64,000 nt of DNA, taken from the NCBI RefSeq assembly GCF_003058325.1, contig NZ_CP028843.1, positions 5,449,001-5,513,000 of the forward strand. The letters run 5' to 3'. Each line of letters opens with the position of its first letter. The first letter of the stretch is position 1. Shown here in pieces: positions 54,793 to 62,041 of this stretch. A program made the position numbers and the translations under genes. The stretch comes from Methylobacterium currus (GTDB taxonomy: Bacteria; Pseudomonadota; Alphaproteobacteria; Rhizobiales; Beijerinckiaceae). Below the pieces are notes generated by a model. The model had not been told where the DNA came from. It ran no database searches and saw nothing but the letters and a program-made list of their open reading frames with translations.

Positions 54793-55906
54793 GACGCGCA
54801 GATCCAGACTGTCGCGCACGCTCGACGGTTTCGAGATAGAACGCCTCCTGGCGGGCAGCGACTGCGTCCCAGCACTGGTCTTGGACGTGGGCACGGCAGT
54901 CGCGTCCGCGCGCGACGATCTCCGCGTCGCGCGCCCGCGCGAGGCTTGCCATCGCCTCGGCGAAGAGGGGAATATCGAAGGCCGGCACAGCGATGTTGCC
55001 CGCACCCTGTGCGATCTCGTTCATCGGCGGCACATCAAAATGGATGACGGGCCTTGATGCGGCGCAGGCCTCCGTGATCACCATTCCAAAGGTTTCTTCC
55101 CGCGAAGGGAACACGGCGAAGCGGCAGGCCGCAAGCAGTTCGCGCCGTTCCACGGCGTCGACGCGGCCGAGGACGCGGGTCGTGTCCGCGACGCCGAGTT
55201 CGCCCGCCCGCCGCTCGGTCGCTGCGTGCTCCCACCCGTGCCCCGCAATGATGAGGGGCGGGCGCGGCGCCGGAAGCCGCGCGTAGGCCTCCAGCAGCAT
55301 TCCTACACCCTTGCGCTCGAGGTCCACGCGGCCGAGATAGAGAATCGCGTCTCCCGGCCTCTCTGGAACGTCGAAGAGATCATCGCTGACGCCGTTCCCG
55401 ATCGCCTCGATCCTGGCGCCGGGTCGCCGCCTCAGAAGATCGTGACGTGCGTCTTCGCTCATCGTGATGAAGTTATTGTAGAAGCGCAGGCCTGCGGCCT
55501 CGATCCAGTGGAAGGGCACACGGTATTGCTGCGCGAGGGTGCGCGCATAGGACCACTGGACGGAGGCGATGACAGGCGCCCGCGCAAGCAGCGGCGTCAG
55601 GGTCACAGACGCCGGCGGCATAAAATCCTCCACGATGAGGTCGCAGCTTTGCCGCCGCACCAAGCCCGGCAGCGCGAAGAAGAACGTGATGTGATGCGAG
55701 GAACCGTGGTTGCCGACGCGTCGGCCGAGGCGGACATAACGCACCCCCTCCCGCAGGAGCACCGGCGTCGAACCGGGGAAGGTTGGCGTCACGACGGTAA
55801 TCTCGTGGCGCTGGGCAAGGCGCCGGCAGATTTCGAACGTTCGACGTGGACCGCCCCCGCTTAGCGGGTTGTCTATGTCGTCGGGGTCGATGTGGAGTAT
55901 GCGCAT
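54779..55906 (-). CDS. Glycosyltransferase family 4 (GT-B)
   Basis: A 375-residue enzyme. MRILHIDPDDIDNPLSGGGP is the glycine-rich N-terminal loop, ILYLGRVDLERKGVGMLLEA the start of the donor half, and FPSREETFGMVITEACAASR the EX7E motif. Cytoplasmic sugar transfer for the repeat unit; donor unknown. Its start overlaps the Wzy gene end by 34 bases, so it is the last gene of the minus-strand Wzc-CpsD-Wzy-GT4 operon. Confidence 0.88.
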   Translation of the reverse strand: MRILHIDPDDIDNPLSGGGPRRTFEICRRLAQRHEITVVTPTFPGSTPVLLREGVRYVRLGRRVGNHGSSHHITFFFALPGLVRRQSCDLIVEDFMPPASVTLTPLLARAPVIASVQWSYARTLAQQYRVPFHWIEAAGLRFYNNFITMSEDARHDLLRRRPGARIEAIGNGVSDDLFDVPERPGDAILYLGRVDLERKGVGMLLEAYARLPAPRPPLIIAGHGWEHAATERRAGELGVADTTRVLGRVDAVERRELLAACRFAVFPSREETFGMVITEACAASRPVIHFDVPPMNEIAQGAGNIAVPAFDIPLFAEAMASLARARDAEIVARGRDCRAHVQDQCWDAVAARQEAFYLETVERARQSGSARLRSS

Positions 55907-57381
55907 GCTGCCTCACAGGCGCGTTCCAGTTGGTCGCATACGCCGATCATCAGCGCCGCCATCGTATAGAGAAGTCCAAGTCTAATATCATAAGAAAAAT
56001 GATCAAATAAGTAGAAAACCATTTGCGCTACTCCTGCGCCTGACAGCCCAAGTAAAAACGCCCAGTATTCTGAATTTATCTGCATGTTATACTTTAAGGG
56101 CATGGTAATATAAATTACTAACATCGCGCAGAAAAGGGCAATACCGATTATTCCGGACTCGGCAAACGTGAGTAGATATTTATTATGTACGACTCCCTTG
56201 AGCAGTGTCTCACGGAATGCCGGTAGGAGTGATGCGAATGATGTAGGAATATTAGTCTGGGCGGCTTGATTGTAACCCGCCAGCCCTACGCCGGTAATTG
56301 GGAAGCGACGGATGATCAGAAGGGCTTGGTCGATCATTGCCAAGCGCGCATCCGAGGAACGCTGATCGCTGAGCGTCACCCGATAGATGGCAGCAGGGAA
56401 CGCCACGGGCAAAATCGCCGCCGCGAGCATGCCACAGACCGCAAGGGCCGCGATGTGTCTGGCCTGGACGAGACCGCGCAGCCACCCCACTGCAAGGACG
56501 AAGAGGGCGGATGAGGCGAAAGCAATCCAGCCGCCGCGGGACAGGGCAAGGACGAGTGCGACGAGTGAGCCGACGAGCAGAAGCACGGTCGGCCACCATG
56601 CGCGTCGCAGTTTGGCGGGACCGAGCAAGGCGAGCGCCATGAGCGGCGGCAGGGCAAAGGTCAAATAATCGGAGAAGACGTTGGGATGGGCCAGGAAGCC
56701 GGAAGGGCGACGTACGTGAAGACCTCCGCCCTGCTCGAACACGAGAAGACGGCCGAGATCAGTGTTCTTCGAGCCACGGATTTGCAGATCGGATCCCGTC
56801 ACAACCTGTAGCACGACCATGCTGAGCTGGAGTGCAAGACCGGCTGCGAGCGAGTAGATGGCGATCCGCAGTCGCCGAGGATCTCGGGTCAGGTCGCCGA
56901 TGACAAGGAGATATGTGAAATACTTCAAAAAATTGAGGAAAATCGACCAGCTCACCGATGCGATCGAGGTCGCGGCCGAGATCGCCATCCAAACCAGGAA
57001 GGCCGCGGCGACGGTATGCAGACGGCTCCAGCGCGCGCGCGGCACACCTACGAGCCGGTCGAGGACCCAGAATCCCGTGAGCGGGATGAAGGCAAGATCG
57101 TAAAGATAAACCGACAGCGTCGGGCTGTAGGCCGAACCTTCCGAGGTCAGGGCCTTCGAGATCTCGACAGGCAGCGTTAGAAGGAAGATCGATAGCAAGC
57201 TGTCGCGCGGGTTTCCACTCCACGCGACGCAAGCAAATCCAAGCGCCGCGAGCAGCATCAAGATCGCCCAAGTCGGAGGCAGGTCGATGATTATCAGGAA
57301 CATTGCGGCAAGCGCGACGGCTGCCGTCATTGCGGCGAGCCAAGCGCCGAGAGATGCGCTCACCTGGGCAGGGGCGATCAT
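55873..57381 (-). CDS. O-antigen ligase / Wzy-like polysaccharide polymerase
   Basis: A 502-residue polytopic inner-membrane protein with about 11-12 helices. The long periplasmic loop carries RRPSGFLAHPNVFSDYLTFA and ITGVGLAGYN ... HNKYLLTFAESGIIGIALF, the Wzy_C/O-antigen-ligase signature (GxGxxxx...HNxYL...ExGxxG). It would polymerise repeat units in the periplasm. The ATG at 57381 follows AAGGA; a GTG codon precedes it. The C-terminal 350 bases are unusually AT-rich. Confidence 0.85.
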   Translation of the reverse strand: MIAPAQVSASLGAWLAAMTAAVALAAMFLIIIDLPPTWAILMLLAALGFACVAWSGNPRDSLLSIFLLTLPVEISKALTSEGSAYSPTLSVYLYDLAFIPLTGFWVLDRLVGVPRARWSRLHTVAAAFLVWMAISAATSIASVSWSIFLNFLKYFTYLLVIGDLTRDPRRLRIAIYSLAAGLALQLSMVVLQVVTGSDLQIRGSKNTDLGRLLVFEQGGGLHVRRPSGFLAHPNVFSDYLTFALPPLMALALLGPAKLRRAWWPTVLLLVGSLVALVLALSRGGWIAFASSALFVLAVGWLRGLVQARHIAALAVCGMLAAAILPVAFPAAIYRVTLSDQRSSDARLAMIDQALLIIRRFPITGVGLAGYNQAAQTNIPTSFASLLPAFRETLLKGVVHNKYLLTFAESGIIGIALFCAMLVIYITMPLKYNMQINSEYWAFLLGLSGAGVAQMVFYLFDHFSYDIRLGLLYTMAALMIGVCDQLERACEAACAYSTSTPTT

Positions 57382-57406
57382 CACTCATTCCTTGTCAGCC
57401 GGCCCA

Positions 57407-58033
57407 TCATGTCACCGCCGCGAGACCGTGGGATGGACACCTGTTCAGGACCACGCCCCACGATTTGCTCTTTGGGATGCGTGCGAGCGCGGCCTTCGCT
57501 GCCTGCCGTGACGTGGTGGTCGCGTCCACGACCAGGAGCACGCGATCGACCGCGGCCACGATCGGCAGCGCGTCCGTCTCGAAGGAGGGCATATCGATGA
57601 TGATCGCATTCGCCCGCTCGCCGGCCCAGGTGAGAAATCGCTTCAATCCATCCTGTCGGTAGAGCAGTGTCGGATCGGGCAGGTTGCCGCTACCCACGAT
57701 CGATAGGTTCGGCAACGGGCTGGTCAGAAGCCGAGGCACCGCGTCCGAACCCCGTAGAAAGTCGAAAAGCCCGGGCTCGCCCTGGCCGCCGTAACGCCCC
57801 GTGAGGTGTGATCGCGCGCTGTTCCCGTCCACGAGCATCATCCGGTGTGGACTGAGAGAGGCCGCATGGAGCGCGAGCCCCTCGGCCACGAAGGTACGTC
57901 CCTCGCCCCGCCGTGCGCTGCCGACGGCAGCCGTGAAGGGATACGGCAGGCAGCGCCCAGACGAACCATGTTCGGCCATTTGGCTGAAGAGCGCGAGGCT
58001 GAGTCCCCCGAAGAGACTATGAAGATCGCTCAT
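57407..58033 (-). CDS. CpsD/CapB-like P-loop ATPase (BY-kinase fold), short form
   Basis: A 208-residue P-loop protein. SARRGEGRTFVAEGLAL is the Walker A (GEGR-T, with Arg where kinases mostly have Lys), MMLVDGNSARSHL the Walker A' with its Asp, and IIIDMPSFETDALPIVAAVD the Walker B. It lacks the C-terminal tyrosine cluster of true BY-kinases and is shorter than usual. It likely partners the adjacent Wzc-like protein in export control. Whether it phosphorylates is doubtful. ATG 58033 lies inside the end of the Wzc-like gene (17-base overlap). Confidence 0.75.
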   Translation of the reverse strand: MSDLHSLFGGLSLALFSQMAEHGSSGRCLPYPFTAAVGSARRGEGRTFVAEGLALHAASLSPHRMMLVDGNSARSHLTGRYGGQGEPGLFDFLRGSDAVPRLLTSPLPNLSIVGSGNLPDPTLLYRQDGLKRFLTWAGERANAIIIDMPSFETDALPIVAAVDRVLLVVDATTTSRQAAKAALARIPKSKSWGVVLNRCPSHGLAAVT

Positions 58034-59414
58034 GGACGCTCGTTGGCAAGCTTGCCCGGACGGTCGTGGGATACAGGGACGCGAAGCTGTTACGGATGGT
58101 GTCGGCCTTGAAGATCGGCATTGCCGCAAGGACGGGGATGCCGAGACTCACGCGCGCTTCGGCAGCCGTCTGGAGGCGTGGGTCGACCAGCTCGCGGAGT
58201 CCGGCGAGTGCAAAACCGAGGAAGAGACTGGCAACGGACCCTGCGGCGGCGATAGCGAGCCGGGTTTTCCAGTCGGAGCTGCGAGCCTTCAAGGGAGGCT
58301 CGACCACCACGCGGTTCGTGAACTCGCCCTCGGTCATTTCAAGGTAGAGCGCGATCTGACCGAGTCGCTTCTGAAGGTCCATGAGCGCACTCTCCTTGAG
58401 GCGCAGGTCCCGCTCAAGGCGCTGCAAGACGGCGTCGCTGCGCGCTACGCCGCGCTGCTCGCGATCGAGCTCCTCGGTCAGGGCCGTAATGACACCCTCG
58501 AGAGCACGCGTCTGCTCGGTCGGTTCCGCGTATTGAATGCGCAACTCGAGAAGCTCCATCCGCAGGTCTTGCAAACGAGCCTTGAGCCGGACGATGGTTG
58601 TCGGGTCGCGCGGTGTGCCGAGCTCGCGTTGCTCGGGCTTGGCCGAACCGCCCAAGGCAGCAAGAAACGTCTCGACCCGATGCTGCGCCGCCACAACCTC
58701 GGCCTCGGCCGTTTCCGCGTGGCGCGCCACCACAGCCTGAGCCTTGCGCGCCGTTTCGCGATTCTCATCCGCATCGTGCCGCAGGAAGCGGGTGATGAGC
58801 TCCTCCAAGGCGAGCCGCGTGCGTTCGGGATCGGTGCCGCGCAGCTGCATCGATACGATGTTCGAATTGGTGTCGCTGCTCTTGCTGGCGACCGGTGTCA
58901 CGTCGAGGCTGGCCCGGAAGGCAGAGACGGTTTCACCAAAGCCGCGCTTGTCCGGATCGGGCGAGAGACCTAGAATAGGGGCGACGAACCGATCGAATGC
59001 GTCCGCAAAAGGACGCATGAGGTGAGTAAGCGGTGGATGGTAGACTTGATCGTAGCGTAGTCCCAACGCGCGCACGACGTCGGCTGAGAGCGGCCAGCTC
59101 TCCGCGAGCTCCATCTCGTTTTCCATGCGGCGGTTGGCGCTGTCCTGGGTCGTAGAGTCGCGAAAGGCTGCGATGCCCGAGAAGAAGGATGGCGTGCCAG
59201 CCTGTTCGAGTTTGACGAGGACGAGCGCCCTGCTCGTGTAGGCTGGTGGCAGGCGAGCCACGCCCCAGGCGATGAGGCTTGTCACGATACTGAAGCATGC
59301 GAGAATCAGGAGGCCGTGCTTGCGCATCAGCCGCCGAAAATCAGTGACGCTGAAGCCGTGACTGTCGGACCGAACCTCGGGCTCGGAGCCGAACAGGCTC
59401 GGTATGGCGTTCAT
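58017..59414 (-). CDS. Wzc/GumC-like chain-length and export protein
   Basis: A 465-residue inner-membrane protein of the Wzz/PCP family. A first helix at about 35-57 (HGLLILACFSIVTSLIAWGV) follows a cytoplasmic tail. Then comes a large periplasmic region with coiled coil (about 200-385), GEFTNRVVVEPPLKARSSDW before the second helix (about 395-415), and a short cytoplasmic end. The kinase domain is absent and is supplied as a separate gene. ATG 59414 follows AAGGGACG. It heads the operon with CpsD-like, Wzy and GT4, divergent from the SLBB gene. Confidence 0.85.
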   Translation of the reverse strand: MNAIPSLFGSEPEVRSDSHGFSVTDFRRLMRKHGLLILACFSIVTSLIAWGVARLPPAYTSRALVLVKLEQAGTPSFFSGIAAFRDSTTQDSANRRMENEMELAESWPLSADVVRALGLRYDQVYHPPLTHLMRPFADAFDRFVAPILGLSPDPDKRGFGETVSAFRASLDVTPVASKSSDTNSNIVSMQLRGTDPERTRLALEELITRFLRHDADENRETARKAQAVVARHAETAEAEVVAAQHRVETFLAALGGSAKPEQRELGTPRDPTTIVRLKARLQDLRMELLELRIQYAEPTEQTRALEGVITALTEELDREQRGVARSDAVLQRLERDLRLKESALMDLQKRLGQIALYLEMTEGEFTNRVVVEPPLKARSSDWKTRLAIAAAGSVASLFLGFALAGLRELVDPRLQTAAEARVSLGIPVLAAMPIFKADTIRNSFASLYPTTVRASLPTSVHERSS

Positions 59415-59705
59415 TGCGTCGTCCCTTCGCTCTGCGACGCGTCCATCAGGCACGCTCCTTGCTTCGGAGGCATTGCAATATATCGGCCTGAGGGGCGGTA
59501 GGCAAGATACGGCGCTCTGCTATTGATATGCTGCCTGGAAAAGGGTGACGGCTCGGCGAGACTAAAATACATTTGTAATAATTATACCGCGAACGGATAA
59601 TTTGTTTGAGTATGATCTTGAGCATCGGCAGCAATATTTCATGGTTGCGATGTGGCAAGATGACTACTAATATATATTGGAAGGCCTCTGTTGTCGAGGG
59701 TGAGC

Positions 59706-60722
59706 ATGCCATTCGATCGCGCTCTCAGGTCGGCACTTTTTGCGTCGGGCATCATCATAATGCTCCTCGGAGTTCCTTCTGCCGTAGCCGCGCAGACCCG
59801 CGCCTACCAGCTATCCTACTACATTCTCGGTAGCGTGCAGCGGCCGGGGGAGTACCCCTATCGGTCGGGCATGACGGTGCTCCACGCGATTGCGATGGCT
59901 GGCGGTTACTACCGGGCCTCGGATGCCGGGCTGCGGCTCGAGCGTGATGCAGCACTTGCTGCTGGCGATCTCAAGATCCTCGCGGCCAAACGGACGCTCC
60001 TGACCGTTCGCCGCGCCCGCCTGCAATCGGAGCTCGACAATGCGCCGGATATCCGCCCGCCCGCGGAGGCCGGACCGGCCCTCGACGTCGCAGGTCATCT
60101 CGAGGAGGAGCGTCGGCTGATGCAAGCTCGACGCAAATCCTTCCTTGACGACACCAACCGGCTGACGGAGCAGGTCACCCACCTCAATGACGAGATCGCC
60201 AGCCTGCGGGCGACAATCGATGCGCAGGGACGGGAGGCCCAGCTCATCCGCCGCGAACTGGACGAGGTGCGAGTCATGGTGGGGCGCGGGCTCACACCCA
60301 CCGCACGCCAGTACCTCCTCGAGCGCAACCTTGCGCAGATCGAGAGCAAGCAGCGTGAGCTTGAGACGTTCATCTCACGAGCGCGCCAGACCATCAGCCG
60401 CACTGAACAAAATCGGGTAGCCCTGGCAAATCAGAGACAAGCCGCGCTGATCACCGAGCTTCAGCAAGCCGACAGCGATCTCAACGAGGTCGGCGCGCGC
60501 ATCGAGACGCAGCGGCAGCTTCTCGCGGAAGCGGAGGGCATCGCGCCGACCGGGGCCGGCACGCGATCGCGACCTGACGAGCCACGGCCGGCCTATCTCG
60601 TACTGCGCGGTGACGGGGCCGCAGCACAAGAGCGGCTCGCGACGGAGGGGACGCTTCTCGAGCCGGGAGATATCGTGCGTGTGCAAACGCCTGGTGCCAC
60701 TCGGCTCACGGCAGGTCAGTAG
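59706..60722 (+). CDS. SLBB-domain polysaccharide export protein lacking the Poly_export domain (ExoF-like C-part)
   Basis: A 338-residue exported protein with a signal peptide (cleavage near AVAAQ, residue 30). It has one SLBB-type strand set, YYILGSVQRPGEYPYRSGMT then VLHAIAMAGGYYRASDAG, and a long coiled coil (about 85-280). It ends with a short domain containing LEPGDIVRVQTPG. ExoF proteins have this order but start with an outer-membrane Poly_export domain, which is absent here. ATG 59706 follows GAGGG. No other Wza-like gene is in the window. Confidence 0.78.
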   Translation: MPFDRALRSALFASGIIIMLLGVPSAVAAQTRAYQLSYYILGSVQRPGEYPYRSGMTVLHAIAMAGGYYRASDAGLRLERDAALAAGDLKILAAKRTLLTVRRARLQSELDNAPDIRPPAEAGPALDVAGHLEEERRLMQARRKSFLDDTNRLTEQVTHLNDEIASLRATIDAQGREAQLIRRELDEVRVMVGRGLTPTARQYLLERNLAQIESKQRELETFISRARQTISRTEQNRVALANQRQAALITELQQADSDLNEVGARIETQRQLLAEAEGIAPTGAGTRSRPDEPRPAYLVLRGDGAAAQERLATEGTLLEPGDIVRVQTPGATRLTAGQ

Positions 60723-60809
60723 AGCATGGCAATACCGTAGACCGACAATACGTCCTTCGCCAGATTCTCTTGTTGTCGTCGGCAGCCATCCGCCTCGGAG
60801 CCGCCTATA

Positions 60810-61090
60810 ACGGAAGCCCCGTTGCCGCCGGCACGGCAGCTTGCGGGGCTGCTCGTGCAACCGTTCTCGGTCTTGGATGAGGGCGACGCGGCTGTGGTGA
60901 GCCGCGTCGAGCAGGACGACACCGCGCGGACCGTCACGGGTCTGGCCCGCCGCTTCACCGCACTCATGCGCGCCGCCGGGAAGGGCAAGACCGTCGCCGA
61001 TGATCAGGACGCCGCCCGCGGACATCGACGCCTGGATCACGCAGGCGCGGACCTGTGATGCTCCTGCCATCGCGACGTTCACTCGGGATT
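60810..61090 (+). pseudogene. ISL3-family transposase internal remnant, frameshifted
   Basis: One plus frame reads PPARQLAGLLVQPFSVLDEG, AAVVSRVEQDDTARTVTGLA and RRFTALMRAAGKGK; about 61005 it shifts to ADIDAWITQARTCDAPAIAT. Together these match the helical insertion region of ISL3 transposases (PSxRQLAxLLxxP ... LARRFxALxRA ... AWLxxARxCGVPAxxxFA). Flanking catalytic parts are missing. Confidence 0.5.
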
Positions 61091-61230
61091 GGACGCGGAC
61101 ATCCACGCGCCGCCGCCGGAGTCCGCATGACGCTGGCGGTCCGCTGCTCGTGGCGGCTATGCCCGGTCTCGCCGCGCGTCAGGGACGGCAGGTCATCAGG
61201 CGCCGTGGCGCAGGCGGCCTCGGCGCTGGC

Positions 61231-61455
61231 TTACAGGATCCGCTGGTTCGTCTTGAGCCCGAGCACGTCGTCGGCGCCCGCCTCCCGGATGACCGCAGCC
61301 GTGTCGGCGCGGCAGTGGAGCGCATCGGCCGTGATGGTGCAGCCGTTCGGACGCAAGCTCTTGAGCACGGTCCGGGCTGCCGCGGCCTCGCCGCCTTGAC
61401 CGGCCCGGGTCTGGGCCAGCGAGAGATGGGTGAGACCGTCGAACGTGCTCACCTC
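61231..61455 (-). pseudogene. ISAs1-family transposase fragment
   Basis: The minus frame reads THLSLAQTRAGQGGEAAAAR, then TITADALHCRADTAAVIREA and DDVLGLKTNQ, the core of ISAs1/IS-H repeat-associated transposases (VTxDALHxQxxTAxxIxxxGxDYVLALKxNQ). It is fused in frame to an IS3 OrfB N-terminus at about 61455, so the open frame at 61231-61686 is a chimera of two unrelated elements. Confidence 0.65.
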
Positions 61456-62010
61456 AGGGGGGTGATCCGCCCCCGTTGCGGCATGCCCCCGAGGCGAACC
61501 ATATCGCCTGTGATGCCCGGTATGGGTTCGCTGCACCTCGTCGAGGCGCTGGCGGTTGGAGGCCGACCGCGCGCTCTCAGAGCGTGATCGCCAGCCGTGA
61601 TACCCACTGGGCGACACTCCGAGCACGCGGCACATGTGACGCACCGGCCAGGTGGTCGCATGCGGCTCGATGAAGGCGAACGTCACTTGGGCATCGCCGC
61701 GAAGATGCCGATCGGTTTTTTCAGCACGTCGCGCTCCATGCGCGTCCGGTCGGGGTCGCGGCGCAGGCGGGCGATCTCGGCCGCCCGGTCGGACGGCGAG
61801 GCGACCGGGCTCGCAGGAGCAGAGCCCGGCAAGCCCGCGGGTTGCTGTGGCGGGGAGCCTTTTCCACCAGCACGGTCCGCCACTGGCGCAAGCAGGGCCA
61901 CCGCCTCGCGTTTGAGCTCGGGGGTGAACTCGCGTCGTGTCTCTGCCTCAAACACCTTCCCCGCCCGCACCGAGCGTATCAGAGGTGTCCGCGAAACCGA
62001 GCGAGGATCA
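61456..62010 (-). mobile_element. IS3-family remnant: decayed orfA and 5' part of orfB
   Basis: Minus strand. OrfA: RREFTPELKREAVALL, then a disrupted stretch with RQWRTVLVEKAP in another frame, then PSDRAAEIARLRRDPDRTRM and DVLKKPIGIFAAMPK to a stop at 61683. OrfB starts at 61686, overlapping by ATGA, with FAFIEPHATTWPVRHMCRVL and GVSPSGYHGWRSR, and ends after about 65 residues at the ISAs1 junction. TGATCCTC at 62010 may be the terminal end. Not competent. Confidence 0.65.
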
Positions 62011-62041
62011 CAAGATTCCGTTGCGCTGATGCGAGCGGTTC

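Noticed and set aside
60375..61106. A 243-codon minus-strand frame after the SLBB gene
   Set aside because: It overlaps the end of the SLBB gene on the other strand, and the plus strand of 60810-61090 matches ISL3 transposase better.
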